The notes beneath the pieces are model-generated. The model was not told the DNA's origin, did no database searches, and worked only from the letters and a program-made list of their open reading frames with translations. 64,000 nt of DNA from CAWIVJ01 sp963839525. GTDB lineage: Bacteria > Cyanobacteriota > Vampirovibrionia > Gastranaerophilales > Gastranaerophilaceae. A program made the translations under genes and the position numbers. This document shows, one piece after another, positions 16,804 to 26,834 of the stretch. The DNA is taken from contig CAWIVJ010000005.1 in assembly GCA_963839525.1 (NCBI GenBank), positions 434,001 through 498,000 of the forward strand, in the 5' to 3' direction. Every line of letters begins with the position of its first letter. The first letter of the stretch is position 1.

Positions 16804-18748
16804 TTATAACGTCACACTTGAATTATTAACTACGTCTTCCGAATCCTTAATGATTTTAGGAGTAATCATTATGACAAGTTCCTGCTTCTCTTTTGTTGAG
16901 GATGTATTTCTAAAAAACATTCCAACTCCGGGTAAATCACCTAAAAGAGGGAATTTTAGATACAGACTTATTTTCGTCTTCTCTAATCATACCTCCGATA
17001 GCAAGAGTTTCACCATCTTTTATTCTAACATTTTTCAAATCCAGATTTCTTCTCTGCAAAAGTGTTGCAACTAAGTCTATTTCGCTTGTAGCCGGGTTTC
17101 TCTCTTTAACTTCTTGCTTAACTGTTGAATAATTAGGTTTAATATTTAAAGTCACATAACCTTCCGGGCTAATGAAAGGAACCATTTCTATTACAATACC
17201 TTCATCATCTCCTATAGTATATGTTTTTTCAACAGTAGGTGTTTCAGACATTGTAATTCGTAACAATTTGAGATGTAACTTGTTTTACATAATCTGAGGA
17301 TAAATCTATTTTAGAAATTTCTCCGTTTGTAATCATAATTTTAGGATTGGCAAGTACGCGTCCTTTTCCATTCTTTATTAAGTAATTCATAGCATAAGTT
17401 ATCAAGACCGGATATTTTTTGATTTTGCGCCAGTAAGTACTTCATTGTTATACCGGAAATAGAATTTGTCAATCAAGATGTTGGATCGTATTGAGTGTAT
17501 AATAATTTTCGCCAATAATATTTGGATAAAGAGGATTGGTTGCAAGTTTGAGCCATCAAAAGTTCCTGAGAAAAATTTACTGTATACATTCCAGGTATTA
17601 TTAAACTCTCTTGAGCCTGATTCATTTAATTCTATAATAGAAAGCTCTAAATATGCCTGCGGCTGCTTTTTATCATTTTTAGCAATAAATTCTCTAATCA
17701 TTTCCATTTGTTGTACAGAACCGCCAATGACCTGAATAGTTCCTCTTTGCGGGAAGTAAGAAATTGACATGCTTGGAATATCCAGAGAAGTAAGGTTGCC
17801 TGCAACAACACTGCTTTTATAACTGCATTGAGTTATTCCGCCGCCTAAAGTAAGCGGGGAAACAGAGGCTTGATTATTACCTGTTCCTTGAGTACTATTT
17901 GCAGTTGTTGTACTTGTATTCGCAGAACTAACACCTGCATTACTAGCGTTAGCAGAATTTTCACTGCCATTTGTGCCATTCAATCTACCCTGACTGGCTG
18001 TCTGTCCTTTAAATTCTCTAAATAAAAGGCTGCATAGCAATTCAGACATTTCTTTTGGAGTTGTATGGTTTACTATAAAATTTTCTTCCCTCGGTTTTAC
18101 GTCAAATTGATTAACAATTTTTTTTGCCATCAAATAATCATTTTTTGTTCCAAAAATCAAAATTTCATTTGTACTCGGATTTGTAATAGCTACAAGTGCA
18201 TTAGAAAGTCCTGGTTTATTTGTTGAAAAAATATTTTTATTCATAAAATCAGCCAAAACAGCAGCATCAACATATTTTACAGGAATAGTCATCATTTCTT
18301 GTTTTGAAAGATTTAATAATTGAGAAGCATTAGCTGAAATTACCACCATGGTATTATTATCAATATAATATGTTAAATCTGTAACCTGTAATACCATCCT
18401 AAAGGCATCATTTAAAGGTACATCAACTAAGTCAAGCGTAACTTTTCCACTGGCAGAATCATGAAAAATAATATTTAAGCCTGCTTTATCAGCAAACATT
18501 CTTAAAACCTGCCTTACATCAGAATCTCTCAAACTTAAACTTATTTTAGGATTTCCTTTTGTAAGAGATATATCGCCTTCCAATTTGAGTGAAGAAGGTT
18601 TTGCCGAATCTCTTAAAGCGGGTTTTTGTATTCCTGTTTCTATTTTAGGCATAGAAGCAACACATAAACCGATAGGGGCAATATTAACAATTAAATAAGT
18701 TGCTATTGCAATGCCGGATAAAATTTTTTTCATATTTCTACTTTTCAT
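16804..18748 (-). pseudogene. pilQ: pilQ/gspD secretin, disrupted by several frameshifts
   Basis: The intact N-terminal part (signal peptide, STN/AMIN-like domain with SLRDSDVRQVLRMFADKAGL, N1 secretin domain, Ser/Asn/Thr-rich linker) reads from 18748 to about 17560. Then the barrel domain continues only by changing frame repeatedly: NPLYPNIIGENYY, then SISGITMKYLLAQNQKISG, then ITYAMNYLIKNGKGRVLANP, then ITMSETPTVEKTYT, then LLGDLPGVGMFFRN to a stop at 16804-16806. At least four frame changes and probably an internal TGA are present. The order of secretin motifs is preserved, so decay is recent. Sequencing error is possible but neighbouring genes are clean. Confidence 0.85.
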
Positions 18749-18761
18749 TTATTACTCCCGG

Positions 18762-19595
18762 TTAATAACCTTTCTTTTTAACATTTATTTCTATATTATT
18801 ATTTCCACCAAACTTTTTATTTAAGTTTGCAATAGTATTATGGTTCAAATCAGTTTTTGATAAAAGCTGACCAACACCTGCTTTATAAATATTTTTTCCA
18901 AGTTGTACAGTGACCTGATTTTGAGATATTGATAAAACTTTATAATGATTTATAACATCACCTTTCTTCACCAGATAATCTGCACCTTCTATATTTAAAA
19001 TAGCAGAAGGACTGTACTTATCATACAAAATACCTGAAACAGTTGTTGTAATAACTTTAGTTGCATCAGTACTCACAGGAAGTGTTTCCGGAGGTACGGT
19101 TAAAAACGGAGCCAGATTGTTTTTATTATAATTTTCTTTTTCAGGTAAAAAAGGATTTGCCCTGGCAAATTCTTCCAAAGTAACCATTATTGTTTTTCCA
19201 TTGCTTTTGTTTAGTGTATTTTTGGGTATAATTTCAACTTCTTCCGAAGAAGGGGAAAATAACCCTAATTTCATTTTAGTTTTTTGAGGAGATAAATCTT
19301 CTTTTAAACTTATGGTTTGAGAATAGATATTATCAGCATCTTGCAATAAATTTTCTTCTTCGGGCTCTTCAGAAAGAACCTCGTTATTACTGTTATTTTC
19401 AATATTATTTGCAACATCCGGTAATTGTTCTTTTAAAGTTGATACTTCAGGCGATCCCGGATTGGGACTTTTTACTTTATTAATAGTATAGGATATGCTT
19501 ATAATAAAAACTATAACAGCAACAACAGCACTGATAGCTTGCTGCTTATTTTTTGCAAAAATTAATTTTTCTTTTTTTTTAGATCCGCTAATCAT
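18762..19595 (-). CDS. PilP/GspC-like inner-membrane protein of the pilus operon
   Basis: 277 residues. A short basic N-terminus is followed by one TM segment (AISAVVAVIVFIISISYTI), a Pro/Glu/Asn-rich linker, and a C-terminal beta domain. That domain contains ANPFLPEKENY and VSGILYDKYSPSAILNIEGADYLVKKGDVI, which has the HR-domain pattern of PilP/GspC. Such proteins tie the inner-membrane platform to the secretin. First gene of the operon, 13 bases before pilQ; ATG at 19593-19595 with AGGGTG upstream. The PilP assignment is by domain and position, not by high similarity. Confidence 0.7.
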   Translation of the reverse strand: MISGSKKKEKLIFAKNKQQAISAVVAVIVFIISISYTINKVKSPNPGSPEVSTLKEQLPDVANNIENNSNNEVLSEEPEEENLLQDADNIYSQTISLKEDLSPQKTKMKLGLFSPSSEEVEIIPKNTLNKSNGKTIMVTLEEFARANPFLPEKENYNKNNLAPFLTVPPETLPVSTDATKVITTTVSGILYDKYSPSAILNIEGADYLVKKGDVINHYKVLSISQNQVTVQLGKNIYKAGVGQLLSKTDLNHNTIANLNKKFGGNNNIEINVKKKGY

Positions 19596-19869
19596 TAGTA
19601 ACACCCTGACAATATAGAAATATTTATTATTGTATAATTGACTTCTCTATAAAGTATCCTTTATTCAATGGATTTTATTCAAATTTATACTTCAAATATA
19701 CGTTTAATCCTTCTTGGAATTTTAACATTTTAAATACTTTTAGTAAAAGATATTACTTTTGTTAACAAAAGTATTTTCTTTAAAACACTAGCGAACATGA
19801 CAATAACTTTTTAATTTTCTTATGATATAATCAAAAAAAATACAAGGTAGAGAAGTTTAGGAGAAAAAA

Positions 19870-20382
19870 ATGAAAAATAAAATAAGATTAATTGTATTTA
19901 CATTAATAATTTCCCTTGGATTAAGCTTAAATACAAATGCTGCACTAAAAAATACTAAATATCCGGTTAAAGCACCGTCAAGTATCCAAAAAACAAAAAA
20001 TGTTGTATACACACCTGCAAGTTCTCTTGATATTGTTGCAAACCCTGCAAAATATCTCAATAAAGGAGTTAAAATAAAAGCTAAGTTTGATAAATTTTCT
20101 ACTTTAGGCTTAGATTATAAACCGGCATACAGAAGTTCAGAAAAATATATTACTTTTTTGATTAAAAGAGATGATGTTGTAGGTCATGTAATTCCACTTT
20201 CTGAAATGAAAAATTTCCTTGACAGAAAAACAGCTGAAAAATATGTTGATCTGGCAACAGGAGATTCAATAGAATATAGCGGAATTGTTTTTTCAAATGC
20301 TTTAGGCGATGTCTGGATTGATGTTGTTGAGTTTACAATATTAAATCAACCAAAAAAAGAAGAAAAATCAATTAAAAAGTAG
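19870..20382 (+). CDS. Secreted protein of unknown function
   Basis: 170 residues with a classic signal peptide (MKNKIRLIVFTLIISLGLSLNTNA-A) and a mature beta-rich domain, PAKYLNKGVKIKAKFDKFS...DSIEYSGIVFSNALGDVWIDV, reminiscent of OB-fold/BOF-type periplasmic proteins. AGGAG precedes the ATG. Divergent from the pilus operon; followed closely by the GH57 gene but with an apparent promoter between. Function unknown. Confidence 0.7.
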   Translation: MKNKIRLIVFTLIISLGLSLNTNAALKNTKYPVKAPSSIQKTKNVVYTPASSLDIVANPAKYLNKGVKIKAKFDKFSTLGLDYKPAYRSSEKYITFLIKRDDVVGHVIPLSEMKNFLDRKTAEKYVDLATGDSIEYSGIVFSNALGDVWIDVVEFTILNQPKKEEKSIKK

Positions 20383-20442
20383 ATGAATTTCGAAAAATAT
20401 GATATAAAATTATAATATACATTAATGTTTCGGAGATTAAGG

Positions 20443-22935
20443 ATGAGTCAAAAAGAAGTTTTTTTAACAATACACGGACATTTTTACCAACCACCGAGAG
20501 AAAATCCGTGGCTTGAAGCTGTTGAACTTCAAGATAGTGCATCACCTTTTCATGATTGGAATGAAAGAATAAACAGTGAATGTTATAATCCCAATTCTGT
20601 TTCAAAAATAGTAGACAGCAAAAACAAAATTTTAGACGTAGTGAATAATTATTCTTCAATCAGTTTTAATTTCGGTCCAACTTTGCTTTCCTGGATGGAA
20701 GAATATGCTCCCTTAGCTTATGAACGTATTATAAAAGCTGATATAAAGAGTGTTCAAGAACACGATGGACACGGAAATGCAATTGCACAGGTTTATAATC
20801 ACATGATAATGCCTTTAGCAAATGAAAAAGACAAACAAACACAAGTTATTTGGGGTATAAAAGATTTTGAAACCCGTTTTGGCAGAAAACCCGAAGGTAT
20901 GTGGCTTGCAGAAACAGCTGTTGATGACGATTCTCTTAGAGTTTTAGTCGAAAACGGAATTAAATTTACAATTTTATCTCCTTATCAGGCTTTAAAATTT
21001 AAAAGAATAAAAGATAAAAATTGGTCTGATGTAAGCTGGGGAAATATCGATCCTGCGAGAGCTTACAGGTATTATATAAAATCCGCACCGGGAAAATATA
21101 TTGATTTATTTTTCTATGACGGAGCAATATCAAAATCCGTTGCATTTGATGAAATATTAAAAGACGGGAATAAATTTATAAGAAGACTTAAAGAAGGAAT
21201 CTCTAATAACCGTAGTTACTTACAGCTTATAAATATCGCGACTGATGGAGAAAGCTACGGTCATCATACAAAATTTGGAGATATGGCTCTTTCTTATGTT
21301 TTAAAAGTCCGGGCAAAAGAAGAAGGTTTTAAAATCGTAAACTATGCTCAATTTTTGGAAAAAAATCAGCCGGAAATGGAAGTTGATATTAAGCAGGCAT
21401 CTTCCTGGAGCTGTTTTCATGGTGTAGCCCGCTGGAAAGAAGATTGCGGATGTTCAACCGGCGGTCATCCGGGGTGGAACCAAAAATGGCGAAAACCACT
21501 TAGAGAAGCCCTTGATTATTTAAGAAATGAACTTATAGTAATATTTGAGAAAGAAAGCAAAAATTATTTTAAAAACCCTTGGGATGCACGAAATAAATAT
21601 ATTGACGTAATTTTGGACAGAAGTGAATTGACAATTAAAAATTTTCAAAAAGAAATTTTTGTTAAAGATTTATCCGAAGAAAAAAAAGTTCATGCAATGG
21701 AACTTTTGGAAATGCAGCGTCAGGCAATGTTGATGTATACAAGTTGCGGCTGGTTTTTCTCAGAAATTTCCGGTATTGAAACTACCCAAATTATGAAATA
21801 TGCAGCTCGTGCAATGCAATTGGCTCAAATTTTCAGTAAAAAAGATTTAGAAAAACATTTTCTAGAAATTTTGTCCGAAGCAAAAAGCAATTTCAATGAA
21901 TTTGGTACAGGAAAAGATATTTTTGAAAAATTTGTTAAACCCTCAGTGGTTACTACAAAACAAATAGGCAGTTTATGGGCTGTTTCCTCTTTGTATAAAA
22001 ACCTTGAAGATGAAGAAGATGTTTATTGTTATAAAATAAAAAAACATTCCTATAAGAATGTTCAGAAAGGAACATCAAAACTTGTTATAGGTCATATAGA
22101 AGTTCAGTCTAAAATTACACTGCAAAAATCAAACGTAATGTTTGCACTTGTGCAATATTCCGGAGGAGATTTCCATTGTGCAATAAAAGAATTCAGTGAT
22201 GAAAATGAATATATAAATATTCAAAAAGAATTATTTAGAATTTTTATGCTAAATCCTTTAACTGAAATTATAAGAGCTTTGGATGAATATTTTGGCAGAG
22301 AATACTTTACCCTAAAGGATATTTTTATTGAAGAAAGAAGAAAAATTCTTCAAACAATGCTCAAAGGCAAAATGCAAAAATTTGCCCAAATGTATCATGA
22401 AATGTATACAGAAGGTAAGAGCTCCATTTACCATATGCAAAGCTTAGGTCTTAGTATTCCTGATGAGTTTAAAATTTCAGCAGGATACACCTTAAGCAAA
22501 CAATTTAATGATTTGGTTATTAATACAAAAGGATTTTTGGATAATAATCTTGTTCAACAAGCTATGGACATAAATTTTGAAGTAAAAAAAATCGGAATAA
22601 AAATTGATAAAATTCCCACCAATAAAATTTTTAGTCAAAAAATTTCTCAAAATATTTCCAGACTTGTACAAAGTTTTGAAATTCAACAAGCAGAAGCTGT
22701 TTTAGAGCTTTTTGATAATATTGAAAAGCTTGAACTTAATGTTGATATAGCAGAAGCACAAAATATCTTTTTCACTAAAATATTCCATGAATTCGATAAT
22801 ATTATTGAGAATATCAACAAATCAAGCAGTTCTACAGATAAAAAATTTGTCAAAAGTTTATTGGAAATAGGTCAAAAATTAAATATTAATACAGACTTTT
22901 ACCAGACAATGCTGGATAAAGCATTAGTAAGCTAA
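20443..22935 (+). CDS. Glycoside hydrolase family 57 protein with DUF3536
   Basis: About 830 residues. The N-terminal half is the GH57 (alpha/beta)7 barrel: LTIHGHFYQPPREN, QEHDGHGNAIAQVYNHMIMPL, PEGMWLAETAVD (likely catalytic Glu region) and ATDGESYGHHTKFG (Asp/Glu region). The second half matches the DUF3536 extension seen in large cytoplasmic GH57 proteins. Likely alpha-glucan active (amylase/branching type), no signal peptide. ATG at 20443 has GGAG-TTAAGG upstream; an ATG six codons earlier is weaker. A TATAAT lies at 20411-20416. Confidence 0.88.
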   Translation: MSQKEVFLTIHGHFYQPPRENPWLEAVELQDSASPFHDWNERINSECYNPNSVSKIVDSKNKILDVVNNYSSISFNFGPTLLSWMEEYAPLAYERIIKADIKSVQEHDGHGNAIAQVYNHMIMPLANEKDKQTQVIWGIKDFETRFGRKPEGMWLAETAVDDDSLRVLVENGIKFTILSPYQALKFKRIKDKNWSDVSWGNIDPARAYRYYIKSAPGKYIDLFFYDGAISKSVAFDEILKDGNKFIRRLKEGISNNRSYLQLINIATDGESYGHHTKFGDMALSYVLKVRAKEEGFKIVNYAQFLEKNQPEMEVDIKQASSWSCFHGVARWKEDCGCSTGGHPGWNQKWRKPLREALDYLRNELIVIFEKESKNYFKNPWDARNKYIDVILDRSELTIKNFQKEIFVKDLSEEKKVHAMELLEMQRQAMLMYTSCGWFFSEISGIETTQIMKYAARAMQLAQIFSKKDLEKHFLEILSEAKSNFNEFGTGKDIFEKFVKPSVVTTKQIGSLWAVSSLYKNLEDEEDVYCYKIKKHSYKNVQKGTSKLVIGHIEVQSKITLQKSNVMFALVQYSGGDFHCAIKEFSDENEYINIQKELFRIFMLNPLTEIIRALDEYFGREYFTLKDIFIEERRKILQTMLKGKMQKFAQMYHEMYTEGKSSIYHMQSLGLSIPDEFKISAGYTLSKQFNDLVINTKGFLDNNLVQQAMDINFEVKKIGIKIDKIPTNKIFSQKISQNISRLVQSFEIQQAEAVLELFDNIEKLELNVDIAEAQNIFFTKIFHEFDNIIENINKSSSSTDKKFVKSLLEIGQKLNINTDFYQTMLDKALVS

Positions 22936-22964
22936 TAAGAGTATTTATTTTAAAATCTCTTATT
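22934..22964. terminator. Possible bidirectional terminator between GH57 gene and galE
   Basis: AATAAGAG (22934-22941) and CTCTTATT (22957-22964) form an 8-bp stem with a 15-base A/T-rich loop at the point where two convergent genes end. Confidence 0.4.
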
Positions 22965-23927
22965 TTGCTCCCAATTCCAGGCTGTTTTAATTATTTCTTT
23001 AATGTCTGTATATTTTGGATTCCAATTTAAGACGTCCTTCGCCTTTTGATTAGAGGCAAACAATATTGCAGGGTCGCCGGCACGGCGTTCACCATATGAA
23101 ACCGGAACTTTTTTCCCAACAATTCCCTCGGCTTGATTGATAATCTTTTTAACAGAATTCCCGATACCTGTTCCAAGATTTATACATTGGCTTTCATTTC
23201 CGTTAAGTAATTTTTCGGCAGCAAGCATGTGAGCTTGTGCCAAATCATCAACATGTATGTAATCTCTTATGCATGTTCCGTCAGGAGTATCGTAATCTGT
23301 CCCAAAAACCGTTATTTCAGGAATTTCACCTTTAATTGCTTTAAGAACAAGAGGTATTAAATGTGTCTCCGGATTGTGGCTTTCACCTAACTCTCCTTCA
23401 GAATCTGCGCCTGATGCATTGAAATACCTTAAGGCAGTATATTTAAGCCCGTACGCAGTTTTATAATCGACCATAATTTGTTCTATCATAAATTTTGTTT
23501 TACCGTAAGGGCTAATAGGATTTTGAGGATGTTTTTCATCTATAGGTGCATATTTAGGGTTTCCATAAGTTGCACATGTACTTGAGAAAACAATGTTTTT
23601 AACATTATTTTCTATCATAGTATCCAAAAGATTCAAAGTATTTACAACATTATTCCAATAATATTTTTTAGGATTTAAAACACTTTCTCCTACATATGTA
23701 TAAGCTGCAAAATGAATTACCGCATCTATTTTATATTTTTTAAAAACTTTATCAAGAGCAACTTTGTCGGATAAATCAACATGTTCGAAATTTTTAGTCA
23801 AAACAGCTTCTTTGTGACCCGAAGATAAATTATCAAGAACAATAACGTTATAATTATTTTTTAATAAATGCTTTACTGTATGAGAGCCTATATAACCTGC
23901 TCCACCTGCAACTAAAATTGTTTTCAT
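22950..23927 (-). CDS. galE: UDP-glucose 4-epimerase
   Basis: Short-chain dehydrogenase fold, 325 residues. N-terminal GGAGYIGSHTVKHLL binds NAD+, SSTCATYG supplies the catalytic Ser/Thr region, YGKTK is the YxxxK motif. RYFNASGAD and the UDP-sugar-binding GERRAGDPA complete the family pattern. It interconverts UDP-glucose and UDP-galactose, linking galactose use (a beta-galactosidase is at 61171-63585) and surface glycan synthesis. AAGGAG ribosome site. Confidence 0.95.
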   Translation of the reverse strand: MKTILVAGGAGYIGSHTVKHLLKNNYNVIVLDNLSSGHKEAVLTKNFEHVDLSDKVALDKVFKKYKIDAVIHFAAYTYVGESVLNPKKYYWNNVVNTLNLLDTMIENNVKNIVFSSTCATYGNPKYAPIDEKHPQNPISPYGKTKFMIEQIMVDYKTAYGLKYTALRYFNASGADSEGELGESHNPETHLIPLVLKAIKGEIPEITVFGTDYDTPDGTCIRDYIHVDDLAQAHMLAAEKLLNGNESQCINLGTGIGNSVKKIINQAEGIVGKKVPVSYGERRAGDPAILFASNQKAKDVLNWNPKYTDIKEIIKTAWNWEQNKRF

Positions 23928-23949
23928 TTATTCTCCTTAAATTTTTTCA

Positions 23950-24075
23950 CGTCATGCTGAATTTATTTCAGGATCTACCCAACATAGTACTCGAGTAAGA
24001 TGCTACGTGTAGGACAGGGTCACGAGCTTCGACTTCGCTCAGCTGTTTCCTTTGTCAAACAAGTTCAGCATGACG
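23950..24075. repeat. 126-bp MITE-like element with terminal inverted repeats
   Basis: It begins CGTCATGCTGAATTTATTTC and ends with the complement of CGTCATGCTGAACTTGTTT. The ends match those of the 72-bp element at 9183-9254; the interior differs. Non-coding, located between galE and the deaminase gene. Confidence 0.65.
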
Positions 24076-24079
24076 TATA

Positions 24080-24538
24080 TTAAGCCAACTGAAGCTGTTC
24101 TTCAAGTTCTTTTCTTAAATCTTCTACGGAAACTCTTAAAATAGGTGCATTTTCACTTTTTCTCAGATAAACTTCTTTAATCCCTGACTGAACAATAAAT
24201 CTTTTACAGAGAATACAAATAAAATCATGCCCGTAAATATACATTGTAGCTCCCTGACAACGGTCTTGTCCTGCCTGAATTATAGCATTTTGCTCGGCAT
24301 GAATAGACCGGCATGTTTCATAACGGGTTCCCGAAGGAATATTATTTTTTACCCTGAAGCACTCTCCGCGTTCAGCACAGGATTCAACCTTTGAAGGTGT
24401 TCCGTTGTAACCGGTTGCTTTAATTTTTTTGTCTTCTCCTACAATAACTGCACCAACACTTGCCCTAAGGCAATTTGAACGCGTTGAACAAGTTTTTGCC
24501 AAATCTAAGAAATACTCCATCCAAGGTTTTATGCTCAT
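24080..24538 (-). CDS. Deoxycytidylate deaminase-family protein (ComEB-like)
   Basis: 152 residues. The zinc-dependent deaminase core is HAEQNAIIQAG (His ligand, catalytic Glu) and FICILCKRF (CxxC ligands). The family usually has PCxxC; here the Pro is replaced by Ile. An extra Cys/His-containing insert (CAERGECFRVKN) is typical of dCMP deaminases and ComEB. Converts dCMP to dUMP, feeding dTMP synthesis. AGGAAG upstream of the ATG. Confidence 0.87.
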   Translation of the reverse strand: MSIKPWMEYFLDLAKTCSTRSNCLRASVGAVIVGEDKKIKATGYNGTPSKVESCAERGECFRVKNNIPSGTRYETCRSIHAEQNAIIQAGQDRCQGATMYIYGHDFICILCKRFIVQSGIKEVYLRKSENAPILRVSVEDLRKELEEQLQLA

Positions 24539-24607
24539 TTTTATACTTCCTGTTTTAATTTTATCCCTAATTTATATTTTAACATAAAAGTTTTAATTGT
24601 TTCCATA

Positions 24608-24934
24608 CTAATCTTCAAAATTTTCAATTTGCTGTTTTGCGTAGTCTAATTGCTGTTTCTGTTGTTCTCTAACATTATACGGACAACCGGTCATACCTCG
24701 CATAATATTAGAATAGCTATCAACCATACCATTTACAAAAGGATTTTGCTCAGCTTCCGAATAGGGTGAAGGAGTAAAAATCTGTTTTTTATTTGCTTTA
24801 GCTGAAATAGATGCCGGAGTAGAATCAAGATTTATTTCTTCAAGTTTTCTTTTAAACCTGGCAGAACTGCCATAACAACTTGCGGAAAAACAGATAAAAA
24901 TTAATACAGTAAATATTAAAGTGCTTTTTTTCAT
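24608..24934 (-). CDS. Small secreted protein, unknown
   Basis: 108 residues with an N-terminal signal peptide (MKKSTLIFTVLIFICFSAS-C) that could be processed as a lipoprotein although the lipobox is poor. The mature part is hydrophilic with a C-terminal Gln/Lys-rich helix. GGAAGGG ribosome site. Not recognised. Confidence 0.6.
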   Translation of the reverse strand: MKKSTLIFTVLIFICFSASCYGSSARFKRKLEEINLDSTPASISAKANKKQIFTPSPYSEAEQNPFVNGMVDSYSNIMRGMTGCPYNVREQQKQQLDYAKQQIENFED

Positions 24935-25043
24935 ATCCCTTCCTCTTTTAATATTCTAACATAAATCTTAAACAAAAATACAGCGCAAAAAGTAGGACTT
25001 TTACGAAAAATATGTTAAAATAAGGTTAAAAGAAAGGTCTTTA

Positions 25044-26393
25044 ATGTTTAGTGAAAACAGTAACAAAAACATATCCGATATAAAAGCTCATGCAAAAAAG
25101 ATTTTGAATTCAACAAATTTACATCAATACAAAGGATCCGTATCAAAATTATTGGGTTTAACTGTTGAAGTTAAGTTACCCAGACTAAAAATAGGGGATT
25201 TATGTTATATTGAAACCTATGACGGACAAAAAAAACCGGCAGAAGTTGTTGCTTTTAAAGGCGATGCTGCTCAGCTTTTACTTTTATATGACGGAGCCGG
25301 AATAGGGCAAGGAAGCCTGGTACAAAGCACTGGGCAACCCATAAAAGTTCCAGTCGGAGATTTTTTGCTGGGCAGACTTGTAAATCCTTTAGGTGAGCCT
25401 ATTGACGGGCGCCCACTTGATACAATGGGGGCAAGATGGGTTTCTGTTGAGAGTTCTCCGCCTGATGCTTTTGAAAGACCGTTAATTGATACAATGTTTT
25501 CAACAGGTGTAAGAGCAATAGATTCTTGCCTAACTCTAGGCTGTGGACAGCGTATGGGACTATTTGCCGGCTCAGGAGTCGGGAAAAGTACCATGCTTGG
25601 GATGATTGCAAGAAATTCAGATGCTGATGTAAATGTTATGGCACTAATCGGAGAACGCGGAAGAGAAGTAAAAGAATTTATTGAAAATTCTCTTGGTACC
25701 GAAGGTATGAAAAAATCTGTTCTGGTTTGCTCTACAGGAGACCAGCCGCCATTAATCCGTCAAAAATGTCTGCTAACTGCGACAGCTGTATGCGAATATT
25801 TTAGAGATCAAGGAAAAAAAGTTTTTTTAATGACAGATACCATAACCCGTTGTGCAATGGCAGGACGTGAAGTCGGGTTATCAATCGGTGAACCGCCTAC
25901 AATGAAAGGTTATCCGCCATCTATTTTCTCTTGGCTTCAAAAAGCTCTTGAAAGAACAGGAAATAGCCCTAAAGGTTCTATCACAGCCCTTTATACCGTG
26001 CTAATGGAAGGTGATGATATTAATGATCCTGTTGTAGACACTGTTCGAGGAATTGTAGACGGACACATTTTTCTGTCAAGAAAAGTAGCCGAGATGAACC
26101 ATTATCCGGCAATTGATATTTTGGGAAGTATTTCAAGGTTAGCTACAGAAATTACAACCCCCGAACAGCAGGAAGCTGCCGCTAAAATGCGAAAAATTCT
26201 TGCGATGTATAGAGAAAATAAAGATTTAATTGATGTTGGAATGTACCAGCAGGGGACAAATCCAAAACTTGATATTGCTATAGAAATGATGCCGAAAATT
26301 AACGCTTTTTTACAGCAAAAAACTGCTGAAAGTGTAAATATGGATGAAACTATTCAAACTTTAATTTCTATGATGGCAAATATAGATATTTAA
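25044..26393 (+). CDS. fliI: FliI/YscN-family export ATPase
   Basis: 449 residues, F1-beta-like hexameric ATPase of flagellar or type III export systems. Walker A is GLFAGSGVGKSTM near residue 175. The following LIGERGREVKEFIE, DTITRCAMAGREVGLS and GYPPSIF blocks match FliI/YscN rather than F-ATPase beta, and a C-terminal helical region is present. An extended -10 (TATGTTAAAAT) and AGAAAGG precede it. No other flagellar or injectisome gene is in the window, so whether it serves flagella cannot be decided here. Confidence 0.88.
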   Translation: MFSENSNKNISDIKAHAKKILNSTNLHQYKGSVSKLLGLTVEVKLPRLKIGDLCYIETYDGQKKPAEVVAFKGDAAQLLLLYDGAGIGQGSLVQSTGQPIKVPVGDFLLGRLVNPLGEPIDGRPLDTMGARWVSVESSPPDAFERPLIDTMFSTGVRAIDSCLTLGCGQRMGLFAGSGVGKSTMLGMIARNSDADVNVMALIGERGREVKEFIENSLGTEGMKKSVLVCSTGDQPPLIRQKCLLTATAVCEYFRDQGKKVFLMTDTITRCAMAGREVGLSIGEPPTMKGYPPSIFSWLQKALERTGNSPKGSITALYTVLMEGDDINDPVVDTVRGIVDGHIFLSRKVAEMNHYPAIDILGSISRLATEITTPEQQEAAAKMRKILAMYRENKDLIDVGMYQQGTNPKLDIAIEMMPKINAFLQQKTAESVNMDETIQTLISMMANIDI

Positions 26394-26546
26394 AAAAGAA
26401 AAGCTTTTGTCCGGCAGAATTACTATGATATATTAATTTTTTGGATTGCTTCGCATGCAATAACATAAAGTATTTATTAAAGTTAAAACTTCTCTCTTTT
26501 TGAAGTACAATTTTAAATAAAAGAAGTTATTTCAAAAAGGTTCCTC

Positions 26547-26828
26547 ATGTTACATCTTTTTTCAAACCCTAACTTTAGTTACTACGAAATTTTAATGTTA
26601 GTATGCTTTGGCATAAGCTGGCCTGTAGCTGTAATAAAAACCTACAAATCAAAATCCGTTAAAGGAAAAAGTATTTTATTCTTATTTTTAATACTTTTAG
26701 GGTATGTATTCGGAACTGTTCATAAGGTAATATATAATTTTGATTATGTAATTTGGTTATATATTGCAAACGGTTTATTGGTTCTTGCGGATATAACTCT
26801 CTGGTTTAAATATAAAAGTAACAGTTGA
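26547..26828 (+). CDS. PQ-loop/SemiSWEET-like small membrane protein
   Basis: 93 residues, three predicted TM helices. The first carries ISWPVAVIKTYKSKSVKGKS, the usual PQ-loop-type signature with SWP in place of PQ. Such proteins form dimeric transporters in the SWEET/SemiSWEET group; substrate unknown. AAGG upstream; six bases before the next gene, so it probably starts the operon that runs into lspA. Confidence 0.7.
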   Translation: MLHLFSNPNFSYYEILMLVCFGISWPVAVIKTYKSKSVKGKSILFLFLILLGYVFGTVHKVIYNFDYVIWLYIANGLLVLADITLWFKYKSNS

Positions 26829-26834
26829 GGCTTT

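Noticed and set aside
17402..17520. TGA in pilQ read as a sense codon (alternative genetic code)
   Set aside because: Other genes here end normally at TGA (for example the Nudix gene), and the secretin also needs true frame changes.
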